From Apostichopus californicus (lineage: Eukaryota > Echinodermata > Holothuroidea > Aspidochirotida > Stichopodidae), in the NCBI GenBank assembly GCA_020650975.1, contig JAIPMN010006319.1:1-35271 (forward strand): a stretch of 35,271 nt of DNA, given 5' to 3'. Below are positions 24,234 through 33,615 of this stretch, piece after piece; position 1 is the stretch's first letter, and every line of letters begins with the position of its first letter. A program made the translations under genes and the position numbers. The notes below the pieces were generated by a model that was not told the origin of the DNA, made no database searches, and saw only the letters and a list, made by a program, of their open reading frames with translations.

Positions 24234-24398
24234 TTCACACAGAATCATACAATAATATTGTATCATAATATTATAATGTAAAACATCCACAATAATATCG
24301 TTGCATACGATTACATGGTACAATGATATATTATGATAACAATTATACTATATATTTGTAATATTACAGTACAATAGCATTGTATACTGGCATGTGAA
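24234..24398. mobile_element. AT-rich MITE with long imperfect inverted repeats
   Basis: The left arm (TTCACACAGAATCATACAAT, then AATATTGTATCATAATATTA) matches the reverse complement of the right end (TTCACATGCCAGTATACAAT, then GCTATTGTACTGTAATATTA) over about 45 bp with scattered mismatches. The roughly 165-bp interior is AT-rich and non-coding. The superfamily and target duplication were not resolved. The element begins about 45 bp after the assembly gap, where a strong palindrome may have hampered assembly. Confidence 0.65.
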
Positions 24399-24399
24399 T

Positions 24400-25891
24400 C
24401 GGCTGATACTGAAAGCGTAAACAACAATCACTGTTGTCTATAGATGACCTTTAGAGGAGAAGAGAGGAAAGGGAGAAGGAAATTCCAACAGAGATAACAC
24501 CCAGAGAGCAAGCATGTACTGTGTGATCATATATAAATAGGTTGCTTGTAAATGGTCTGTTTAGCTGTTTGCATCACCAGTTAACCAGTAACCATTTAAC
24601 CATCATTACTAATATCCTCCTGTACATCATCATTGAGACCAGTCTTTCATGATCTATTAGTATTCAAGTACTGTTACCTGCAACACACACCTCAATGCAC
24701 ACAGTGTTACAGTGTAAAGCTAGCATCTATATTTGATATCACATAGTATTGCCATGGGTTTACTCTGCATCAGATGCTCTCACCTCCCAGCAAAGCTGTC
24801 ATCTGGGAGTGATGTGTTCAATTAGAGGCAGGTGATAACGGCAAAAGCAATGTTGACTGTAGGCTATGAGCATAGAAGAATTGTAGTGATAGTAGATAGA
24901 CCACATGGTTCAATGAAGATTTTACACTATACTATGTATGTATCCTGCACTTACAGAAGAGCACAAGTTGCATTGAAATGTACAGAGATTACCCGGCAGC
25001 AAAAGTACATTTCATATAGTGCATATAAGCATTAACATCAAAATCAATTTCATATTGAAATTTGAAACACATTCCAAGTAGGGCAGACTGTATGACTGTT
25101 TTTCTGTTCAAACATACATTCACATGTTGGCAATGTTTGTAAAGGCAAATAATTTAGAAGTTGGTTGGTTTGGTAGGCAATATCCACTAATTTAACAATT
25201 ATTATTCACACAACCTGAAACATTGTTCAGTGGTCTTGAAATGTAATAATTGTAGTTCTCCCACCCTTGTCCCCATTCTCAGTCTCCTTGTTATCACGGT
25301 ACCCTCATATATTCTCTTTTAAGTATTTTTAGATCATTGTACCTACTTGAATCTGTCTGTCATGGCTTTGGTTATTCTGTTGATGAGCAGTTGGACAAGT
25401 TATAAACGAATGATCAAAATTGTTGCTATTAGAGGCCTAAACATGATCAAAACAGTAATCATATAGTCTATAGACAAAATAGATATTAGCTTGAAACAGT
25501 GGTAGATTTCTTTGTTGTATTAGTGTCAACTATATCATACTGCTTTGACATCACACAGGAATGTTACACAGGGGAAACAATTTGAGTGCAAAATCCAAAA
25601 ACCACATCATCATTGCCAAGCTTAGGCCAGTATCAAAATGAAGAGATGTTAGTCCATGTTGATGGTATACCTCAACGTTAGTGTTACATTGCCCACATTA
25701 TGAACATATGGAGCCTGTGTGATCTAAGCCAGAAGGTGACATCAAAGTTCAATCACAGAGTCAACCTCTATTATATTCCTAGTTAAATGCCTTTTATCAC
25801 TGGTGTACAGTCTGCAGGTATCACAATAGAATAGTTATGGGCTTGTGATTCCATTCATATGTTCTGAAATGTATGTGCAAGCAAACCAGTG
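24400..25891. other. Spacer without supported genes
   Basis: No exon pair or RNA gene was recognised. The open frame at 24832-25035 has no family resemblance and no splice context. Confidence 0.5.
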
Positions 25892-26516
25892 CTTCCTTAT
25901 TTCCAGGTCATTAGTGCTATGGGTACACTAACTATGACCATTGAAGTATGTCCATGGAGTACAATACTTCCTTATTTCCAGGTCATTAGTGCTATGGATA
26001 CACTAACTATGACCATTGAAGTATGTCCATGGAGTACAATACTTCCTTATTTCCAGGTCATCAGTGCTATGGGTACACTAACTATGACCATTGAAGTATG
26101 TCCATGGAGTACAATACTTCCTTATTTCCAGGTCATTAGTGCTATGGATACACTAACTATGACCATTGAAGTATGTCCATGGAGTACAATACTTCCTTAT
26201 TTCCAGGTCATCAGTGCTATGGGTACACTAACTATGACCATTGAAGTATGTCCATGGAGTACAATACTTCCTTATTTCCAGGTCATTAGTGCTATGGATA
26301 CACTAACTATGACCATTGAAGTATGTCCATGGAGTACAATGCTTCCTTATTTCCAGGTCATCAGTGCTATGGGTACACTAACTATGACCATGGAAGTATG
26401 TCCATGGAGTACAATGCTTCCTTATTTCCAGGTCATTAGTGCTATGGATACACTAACTATGACCATTGAAGTATGTCCATGGAGTACAATACTTCCTTAT
26501 TTCCAGGTCATCAGTG
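25892..26516 (+). repeat. 75-bp tandem array, 8 full copies plus a partial ninth
   Basis: Units begin at 25892 and recur exactly every 75 bp to 26492, where a partial unit stops at 26516. Alternate units differ at two linked positions (GGTCATT..ATGGATAC versus GGTCATC..ATGGGTAC), so the array is built of 150-bp dimers. Because 75 is a multiple of 3 and the unit has no stop in one frame, a 239-codon open frame results, encoding repeats of LPYFQVISAMGTLTMTIEVC-type peptide. It has no upstream gene context, and I interpret it as a minisatellite rather than a protein gene. Each unit contains a CTAAC word and, about 60 bases later, CTTCCTTATTTCCAG|GT, which resembles a branch point plus 3' splice site. 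Confidence 0.97.
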
Positions 26517-26671
26517 TTTTGGGGTGTTTTTTTTTAATGCTAAATATTGATCCAATCCTCTTGTCTGTTGGCAATTGTCATATAAGTGAAAGCTATGTCA
26601 AAGGGTAACACTTCATGTACAGTATATATGTCATGATGCAAACTGTCCTTTATTCTGTGTGCATGTCCAAC

Positions 26672-27053
26672 CAGTGGCCGAGCTAGGGGTATTGGTCAGG
26701 AGGGGCGAGAATGGTCTATAGGGGCGCTTTCGACACTATCTAAGCGGAGCGCCACCACAGGTTGGCGTGTAGCGTACAGAAATTTTTCGAGTAAAGATAC
26801 TCCCTAGATCGCCGGAAATGACCCTTTCCGGGCCTGGCTAATTTGCAGATAAACGAAGAAGAAACAGGTGTCATCGCCAAATTACACCAACAAAATGTGA
26901 CAAATGTCAATATGTAGATGAGAGCGCAATAAAAAAGTCAATTATCGCGAGTAAGTAAAAAGTGGTAAAGAGCTGAAAAGGGCGCCAGCAGTCCATTTGA
27001 GTCCGTCAGGGGGGGCATTCGCCCGGCCTGACTGTATGGACGCTCCGCCACTG
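26672..27053. mobile_element. hAT-type MITE, 382 bp, perfect 8-bp TSD
   Basis: The left end CAGTGGCCGAGCTAGG and the inverted right end CAGTGGCGGAGCGTCC form 16-bp imperfect terminal repeats. TGTCCAAC occurs at 26664-26671 and again at 27054-27061, a perfect 8-bp duplication. The body is GC- and CpG-rich compared with its surroundings and has no coding capacity. A non-autonomous hAT derivative is the best explanation. P-type elements also make 8-bp duplications but do not usually start with CAGTGG. Confidence 0.92.
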
Positions 27054-27061
27054 TGTCCAAC

Positions 27062-27518
27062 ATCAAGGTAACTAAAACCGTAATACATCAACAGGCAACC
27101 TAAACGAAGTTACCATGCCAATGATAAACTGTATGGTTAGTTTAATTTGTATACCATTTACCACTGCAAACTGAGTTGTATCTTACAATGAATCATGCAA
27201 AAGCATCTAGTTGTCACATTCCTTAAGATCTCAAGACCTAACATTGAAATTCATTGTAGTGTAGTGATAACACTGAACCACATCTGGAGATGTCCTTATA
27301 TCCCTATCTGATGAGTGGCTATGAAAACTCTCTGGCAGTGACTAATCCCTTGTAAGTCTGACTGATCAAAATGGCTCTGATTCTGACTGTAATCTTCTTA
27401 GAAGACCTGTGAGGTGAAGCATGCAGTAAATACTCTATAGAACCTGCTCACCTGGAAGTTTCCTTTCAGACAATACCAGTAATTGAATCTCTCTGCAAAG
27501 TGTCTGCTTTATTCAATC
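27062..27518. other. Spacer between two transposons
   Basis: No exon, RNA or repeat was recognised. A donor-like GTAAGT at about 27353 has no open frame on its left in any phase. Confidence 0.5.
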
Positions 27519-28991
27519 TTAAAGAGGTTATGAAATGAAAAAAAAAATCTTTATCATCGTATTCTGTACACTCGTAGCTTTCCAATGATACCCAATTTGT
27601 GTCAAACGAAGCTTGCATCCTCGAGGAATAAACGATCAAAAATTCGAGGGTAATAAAAACTTTCTAAAAATTGTTGTATTTACGGTAACGCGGCGTGACG
27701 TCAGTCGAGGAACTCAGCTCACTTCCGAGACGCTATGTTTACATTCTTAAACGTCTGAGAACACACACCATTACACTGTTGCAGTGCTCCGTAGTAATTG
27801 AGATTTGGTGTTTGGAGTTTGTTTTTACGTAAATTTATCTCGTAAATGTTCAAAATGCAGAGGCGATATGTGGTATCAGGTTGCTCCACCACAAGTAAAG
27901 ACGGATTTCTACTGCAAGCTTTTCCAAAAGATAACAGAAATCGAAGAATTTGAACACGACTCGCTCAAAACACTACACATACACAACGTTACGAGTGCCT
28001 GTAGGCCTATACTGTTGCCAAATTACTTGTTATGACCATAGCCTAGGCCTCCTTGATACAGCAAATTTTGTTTATGGTTACCTAATATTTCGCACAAATT
28101 TTAAAGCCAGTTGGTTTTAGAACAATCAATACTAGATCTGCAAGTTTTCTTTTGTGGTAAAACTGGCGTTGTGTTGTGATTTTACGTAACAGTTTGATGA
28201 TACAATTACACGGGCTAGCCTGTTATACAACGTCTATTAGTTAGGTCTAGACCCCATGTTACCACTACTAGTACTATAGGGTTGCAATGTACAGAATGTC
28301 ACATTTTCCTTGCACTGTAAGACACAAAATTCTAGAAGCTTCGCTACGAAGTTACTTATCAGGATCATCGACATTCGAGATAATTGAAATCATATGATAG
28401 TCTTATAACGGTGGTTTTGTTTATGCTCAACCGACCAGTTTCGGTTCAGGGTCGTACAACCGTTCTGCTCGGGGACTTTGATCGCAGCGACGCGTCTCGG
28501 CCACCGGGATCGTTTTACAGTTCTTCTGCAAGGGGCTCAATTGATAGGGAAAAACACCGATATTATCTTCATCACCCTCGAAAACTATTTCCTCCTCTTC
28601 TTCCTCAAGAAAATAATTTTCGTCATAGCTTACGAATGTCCTGAGAGGTGAAGTCCTATTTCCTCGGAATCGGAAGATTCGGGAGAAGACATTTTCAATT
28701 GATGAGAAGAGTGTTGTGGTTACATGTAGTAAACTGTATAACGCCGTATCGGTAAACAGCGGGGAGTCGGCTTTGGCTGAAATGGTTCCTTTGATGACGT
28801 CAGATGAACTGCGGTGGGCAGCTTTGCTTTTTTTTACGAGTGGCAGCTCGAGAGGTCTCTGGGGAATACTTTGACAGCGAATTTCTGGCGTTTGAAGTCG
28901 TATTTACGGAAAGTTGTGCGTGGATGGTGTTGTAGTAATGTAGATAAACCATTCTAAGACATGAAAAATTTTCATTTCATAACCTCTTTAA
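27519..28991 (+). mobile_element. Kolobok-like DNA transposon with TTAA duplications, non-autonomous
   Basis: TTAA at 27519-27522 and 28988-28991 flanks a 1465-bp element whose ends, AGAGGTTATGAAATGAAAA (27523-27541) and its exact complement (28969-28987), are perfect 19-bp terminal inverted repeats. With the TTAA and one further flanking base pair the mirror identity is 24 bp. TTAA duplications occur in piggyBac and Kolobok elements. A broken THAP-like zinc-finger segment at 27855 favours Kolobok, whose transposases carry THAP domains. No complete transposase frame is present. CRE-type palindromes TGACGTCA lie at 27696 and 28795, roughly symmetric to the two ends. The perfect ends suggest recent activity or strong constraint, although the internal coding remnant is decayed. 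Confidence 0.88.
27855..27953 (+). pseudogene. Broken THAP-type zinc-finger N-terminus
   Basis: The frame from ATG at 27855 reads MQRRYVVSGCSTTSKDGF then LLQAFPKDNRNRRI and a TGA. THAP domains begin with a Cys, a few residues, a second Cys, then an 'H.FPKD...R..W' motif. Here the second Cys and FPKD are present. A Tyr (TAT) sits where the first Cys is expected, Gln replaces the usual His, and TGA stands at the position of the invariant Trp (TGG). Two of these differences are single G-to-A changes. The later C..H zinc ligands are not clearly in frame. It is therefore a decayed fragment of a transposase-type THAP domain with no function expected. Confidence 0.65.
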
Positions 28992-29172
28992 GTAAAAACG
29001 TGATTCACAGATTAATTATTTCTGTGTATCATATGGTAATTTTCTAGCATTATCTAGAGTTTTTGGTATTAAACCAGCAAATGAAATAATTTTGTGATTA
29101 CTTGCAATAGGAATGCAAAAACTAACGCATAAAGTCAAGGTGGTGTGTGGGTTTGTGTATGCGTATGTTTGT

Positions 29173-29360
29173 TTTGTATTCTGACCGAGGACTTGAACAA
29201 AAGAATTTCAGGTCCTCGGTTGTGATTTCTAAAGAATCACCACGTCCTCGGAAGAATTCTATTGTACAGTATGGGGTATTGTTAAGGTTAGGGACAGGGT
29301 TAGGGTTAGGGTTGAACAATGGAAAATACAATGGGGTCCTCGGTCTGAATGTAATACAAA
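29173..29360 (+). mobile_element. Short inverted-repeat element (MITE-like), copy 2, with internal telomere-like repeat
   Basis: It is co-linear with 61-235 along its whole length. Its ends TTTGTATTCTGACCGAGGAC and, inverted from 29336-29360, TTTGTATTACATTCAGACCG show the terminal inverted repeat, with a 5-bp insertion in one arm. This copy has an expanded AGGGTTAGGGTTAGGGTT segment (29296-29313), where copy 1 has a single GGTTAGGGT. It is non-coding. Confidence 0.75.
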
Positions 29361-29499
29361 CATGTGTCTGTGTATGTTACCCGATCTTGTAAATATGATA
29401 ATGCAAAAAGTACATGACTGAACTGGATACTTTGTCCATGTGGATTTGTATTAGTGAACACAAGACGGCTATTAAAACTTATTGGAGATCGAAGGTCAT

Positions 29500-29990
29500 T
29501 TATTTTTGTGTAGAGGTCAAGGGTTGTTTGATAACATTGAAGTTTAAGTCTAACAACCTTGTAAACACCATAACTTTGGAAATTGAAGCTCATTTATGGT
29601 ATGTGGATGCACTTTAGAACCATGTTGTTCTTTTAGGAGGTCAAAGTTCATATAAGGTCAACAGTGGTCAATGTCTGAGAACCTTGTTAATCTGATATTA
29701 CTCCAAACTCAAAATCTTGGATGAAGTTCATACTTGGTATGTAGATCATAAAAATACATCATTAAAACTTAAATGAACTTCATACTTACTTTGTGTGTAA
29801 ATTCACCAAAAGTGAGTACAAAGACCATGTTTTATTTTATGCAGGAATAAAAAGCTCATTTTTGAGTGAACAGTGGTCAAAGTCTGCAAAACCTTGTAAA
29901 TGCAAAAAATCAGTTTATAGTAACAGTTATAAAGATGAAATTCATCCATAAGTGCAGGTATCTTGCATACATGTAACAGTAGTCAAAACT
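29500..29990. repeat. Degenerate repeat with 'AACCTTGTAAA..' and 'GGTCAA..' words
   Basis: At least three diverged units share the order GGTCAA(A/C)..GTC(T)..AACCTTGT(A/T)AA, then an A/T-rich 'TAACTTTGGAA' block, then GAAGTTCATACTTGGTATGT. The AACCTTGT words lie at about 29557, 29680 and 29889. The pattern resembles old tandemly arranged dispersed repeats common in marine invertebrate genomes. The boundaries are soft. Confidence 0.55.
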
Positions 29991-30093
29991 TGAAAATCAT
30001 CTTGTTTGCAGACTTATGCTATTAAATGTTCTGATATAGAGCATGGCAAGGAATCACTTCGAGCCTGTTGGCTTTCTGGTTAAATTTCCTCAG

Positions 30094-30148
30094 GTATTCA
30101 AGAACATTTCTGAGGTATTGACTGCCGCAGGACTCACCTTCAAAGATG
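30094..30148 (+). CDS. RIDA: RIDA exon, VFKNISEVLTAAGLTFKD
   Basis: The acceptor AAATTTCCTCAG and donor G|GTCAGT bound 55 bases, starting in phase 0 and ending in phase 1. It corresponds to the family helix 'LKNMGEILKAAG'. The open frame continues upstream to an ATG at 30043 through intron, which is not family-like. Confidence 0.9.
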
Positions 30149-33100
30149 GTCAGTACACATGCCTTCACATCAATTATTATATATTAAGCTTTCATACTCT
30201 TGTCATTGGCCCATTCACTGGGGCTAAGGGTGGGTGGGTGGGGAGGGTGGTTGGGGGAGGAAGAAGAGGTAATATAAACCTCTTATAATATGGTCTGTGT
30301 CACTCACAGTGGTAATATACAGATGGAGAACAAAGTCTTTTAATGAATTAAAAGTACAATAGAAATCTGGAATTACTGTAAGAGAATGTCATGTTTACTG
30401 ACAAACTTTAAAGCCCACTTTTTGTTTGTGAGATGTATGGCAATTGTCCTCCTGGCCCCTTCCTCCCCTCCCATCTATGGGTCTGCTACCTTTACCATAT
30501 AAATGGTGGGGTTTTCATAACAATGAGAGCTTTGTTATCTGACACCACTCTCGACATTTTATTCCTACAGTCGTAAAGTGTACGGTTCTCCTGGCTTCGA
30601 TGGATGATTATGCAACCATAAATAAAATCTACGGAACGTGTAAGTAACCGACCGTAGTTTCTCTACGAAAACTGACTTTTGGGTCGAGTCTCAGAAACCC
30701 ATAAGGTCTGCCGATTTTCTATTTAATTCTGTTAATAATGAAGAGAACTTTAGCAATGTTGTTTAAACACATGTTATCAATATTGCAAGAACTGTAATTT
30801 TGGACATACTTGCCAAACAGAGGAAGAGGAAATTCTATGAAGACTGCGTAAACATGTAATTACGGTAGTATCTTGATTGTAACTGTCTGTTGGTATTTCA
30901 CACACATATGCAGGTTATGTCACATAGGATGACTAAACTGATTATAAATGTTACAGTTTAGTAGTAAAAGGCTGACATATAACATCGATTCAGAATGTTT
31001 GGCCCTGAAATTGAGCAATGACCCCATTCATATTTAGTGTTGGTTGTATATCGCCTGGCCCTTGTCATCGCTACAAACCGCCCTATTCCGTCTAGGCATG
31101 CTTGCAACTTTGCTTTTGCAGGTCGCAAGGCAAATCATTGATATGGCTTTAAAATGTTCATGACATGAGAGCAGCGTTGCTTTTATTTACTACCATGGCT
31201 CGAAATCAGATAAATCCTGGGGATCTTTAAATTTCAGCTAACAAAATTCTCTGTAAACTGATCTGCTAAAATTGTTCAAAGCAGAAAAAAGAATAAAACA
31301 GAAATCATTCAAAACATTGCACAAAATTCAAGCATGTGCAGTTGTTCATTCAGGCCCATAGCCAGGGTAGTTAATCAGGGTGGGCAACCACGAAATTAGT
31401 AGAGGGCGGGGAAGAGAAACAAAATCCTGGAAGTGTGAACAATGTCAAGTAATTTATTGTATACATATGTGATATACATATGTGATATGTGATAGTCATA
31501 ATCGATTAATCGCCAGTAGTCGGAATTACACTATGGAAGTTTGTTTGATTGCGCTCAAAACCTAAATTGTGATTACTCGGCTACAAGCTAGCACTACATG
31601 TAATCTGCTTTTGAAAATTAACCTTAGAACCTATCAAAAACAACACTAAAGCAGTTTGTCAGCAAATCTACACTAGCACTGTGCTGTGTGAAAAATCGGC
31701 AAGCACTTTGCTCTGGTTAGATTCATTTTTTTACTTGTCAGTAATACGCTTGTTCTGCAGTGGTGCAACATTCAGTCCTAGTAATATTTGAACATTGCGC
31801 ATAATCGCAAATTATTATTTTTTTTTACGATTGCCAAAGTATTTATCATATCTTCAAACATATTTACAATTACTTCGTAACTGGCCTGGCTCACATTAAT
31901 CGGATGTCTGATCGATTGTTTCAAGATTGATTTCTGTACAAAGTTGAATGTCGTACAGAAAACTCTTGCATACCAATCTTCACACCACTACAAGGTGTTA
32001 CATCTATTCAGTGATTGCATGTTTGCTTCTATTAGTGCTAGTAGTTGTAGTAGCCCCGTAGATTCATTCAAAAGTTTTTTCATGTACTATGAAGGATTTT
32101 AAGTAACTCTTTTGCTTGTTTTTTGTTTGTTTGATGGGGCACAGTAGAGTCGTGATAAGTGTCAAGAATAGCAAGAAAACTTTGAAGGCCTCAGGCTAAA
32201 ATGGGAATGACGTAGATATCGGTTCCGAGTGTGATAAATCGTCAAAATTGGATGAAATTGGATTATCGATTAAAGACATATTTGTCACTTGAGGTAACTT
32301 TTTTAAAGTTGTTTTCAGTGGGGCTCATTCCCCTCCCCCCTTGGCTACAGCCCTGTGTTCATTATGTATGGAGGCTGCCATTTTGTTTCCATAATCCAAA
32401 CCACTATGAGACATTAATGTTTTAGTAACTAACTTTGTCTTACGACTGAAAAAGACGCACTCTTTCACTAGTGAATACATACCAGTATCTGAATCACCCT
32501 TAAACAGATGAGGATGATATAAGGCAAAAGTCTTATAAAAATGCCAAAGTTCTGCAAGTTCATAGCTCTGTACATATTTAAAACATCTTGGGCGAAAGTA
32601 TAGGCGAAACTAGGTGATTAAGCCGCAGAGTGTAATGAAATTGTACAAGTTAAACTAGAATGCATCCTGATATCAACATTTCTCCTCAATCCCAGATTTC
32701 ACGGACAAGTTCCCTGCCAGAGCAGCATATCAGACAGCAGGTCTCCCAAAGGTAGGATTCTTCAACTCAGACTCTACCGCTGTCATAGACGTTGAGTAGA
32801 GAGAATTTAACATTAAAATAAAACAAAGACTGTTAGCAAACTGGATCAAGGAGTACTTTAGTACTGAGGAGTTTGAAAGTTGGTTAACCATGGTCATATG
32901 GGAAATGATTTAATTGTTTCTGGGGATATGCATGTAGTGAAGCTTTGGTTATGGCTCTACCAGGAGTCTATCCCACAGCCACCTTGATGCAAAGCTGTGT
33001 TGTTTTTTTCCTTTTTTTTTCCAATGGCGAAATCGAAATATTTGAAATCCTTGATCTTTAGTTCTTTAGATCTTGGTCTTAGGTAGTTTTATCACCGATG

Positions 33101-33189
33101 TCAATGAACCTTCTGCCTTTTCTTGTATTCTTCAGAACGCCAGAGTGGAGATTGAATGCATCGCAGTGAAAGATATCGAAGACCAGTGA
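30094..33189 (+). CDS. RIDA: RIDA (reactive intermediate deaminase A, UK114/HRSP12), last four coding exons
   Basis: Exons 30094-30148, 30571-30639, 32696-32751 and 33136-33189 (to TGA) splice with GT..AG borders into 77 in-frame codons. The product covers VFKNISEVLTAAGLTFKD, VVKCTVLLASMDDYATINKI, YFTDKFPARAAYQTAGLPK and NARVEIECIAVKDIEDQ. This matches the C-terminal 60% of the YjgF/YER057c/UK114 family, including the PAR..(Y)..A.LP..ARVEIE signature. The Arg of 'PARAA' and the Glu of 'VEIE' are conserved substrate-site residues. RidA is a trimeric enzyme that hydrolyses enamine/imine intermediates such as 2-aminoacrylate, released by PLP enzymes, to 2-oxoacids and ammonia. Human RIDA has 137 residues, so about 57 N-terminal residues (likely two exons) are missing and should lie upstream. 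I could not find them. The intron positions agree with the human gene as I recall it. Confidence 0.93.
30228..30265 (+). promoter_or_regulatory. G-quadruplex motif in RIDA intron
   Basis: GGGTGGGTGGGTGGGG (30228-30243) has four G-tracts separated by single T loops, the pattern of very stable parallel quadruplexes, followed by more G-tracts to 30265. It lies on the coding strand about 80 bases downstream of an exon donor, so it would also be present in the pre-mRNA. Any effect on splicing is inference. Confidence 0.75.
30571..30639 (+). CDS. RIDA: RIDA exon, VVKCTVLLASMDDYATINKI
   Basis: The acceptor TTTTATTCCTACAG and donor T|GTAAGT bound 69 bases, entering and leaving in phase 1. It encodes the family strand-helix unit 'VVK.TV.L.dm.d...vN.iY'. 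Confidence 0.93.
31351..32355. mobile_element. Non-autonomous hAT element in RIDA intron, perfect 8-bp TSD
   Basis: The left end CAGGCCCATAGCCAGGG and the inverted right end CAGGGCTGTAGCCAAGGGG are imperfect terminal repeats. TGTTCATT is found at 31343-31350 and again at 32356-32363, a perfect 8-bp target duplication. The 1005-bp interior has no transposase frame. The insertion sits between the RIDA exons at 30571 and 32696, and the exons remain intact. Confidence 0.9.
32696..32751 (+). CDS. RIDA: RIDA exon with PARAAY substrate-site motif
   Basis: The acceptor TCAATCCCAG and donor AAG|GTAGGA bound 56 bases. The entering phase 1 completes Tyr (T+AT), and FTDKFPARAAYQTAGLPK follows. The Arg in PAR is the conserved carboxylate-binding residue. 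Confidence 0.94.
33136..33189 (+). CDS. RIDA: RIDA terminal coding exon
   Basis: The acceptor TGTATTCTTCAG is followed by NARVEIECIAVKDIEDQ and TGA. The family C-terminus 'RIEIEAIA' is evident. The tail is slightly shorter than in mammals. No AATAAA signal was seen close downstream, so the 3' UTR end is undetermined. Confidence 0.93.
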   Translation, partial: NARVEIECIAVKDIEDQ

Positions 33190-33489
33190 AAATGAATTGT
33201 TGCAGGATACTCTCCTAGAGACTAGAGCTACAACCAAATAAGAAAGCACAACAGAGAATTTAAGCAGAATGAGATAAAGTACACCTTTTTATGGTTTTCC
33301 ATCCCTGACAAGAGACATTCCCCGGTAGCCAACAGTTTGGTCGGTGTCACCGCCTCATTTTGGATGGATTTACTCTACCACGGTGCTGTAGTAAAGGTAG
33401 CGGGTTCACACACTGCACCATTGCATTGACCACACATTCTCCTCTTGTTCTTGAACAGTTACACATCATATGACCATTGAAATGACCTA
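33190..33489 (+). other. RIDA 3' UTR and downstream flank
   Basis: No canonical AATAAA was recognised in this stretch. The segment 33300-33440 has no coding signature. Confidence 0.4.
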
Positions 33490-33615
33490 CAAATGCATGG
33501 TTCCTGAATATTCATGGCCTGAATATTCCTGGAGTTCCTGAATATGCATGGCATCCCTGAATAACCTACACGTGCTTGGACCCCCTGAAATATACATGGA
33601 CATACCTGAATATTT
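33490..33615. repeat. Degenerate short repeat CCTGAATAT(T/G)CATGG
   Basis: About six diverged copies of the word TTCCTGAATATTCATGG lie within 125 bases downstream of RIDA, at irregular 20-30 bp spacing. Confidence 0.7.

Noticed and set aside
25889..26608. 239-codon open frame of 25-residue repeats as a protein gene
   Set aside because: The frame is open only because the 75-bp repeat unit is divisible by three and stop-free. It ends soon after the array, and there is no start context, domain or splice evidence.
29283..29313. TTAGGG repeats as a chromosome end
   Set aside because: Only about three repeats inside an element that has a second copy, with unique sequence on both sides.
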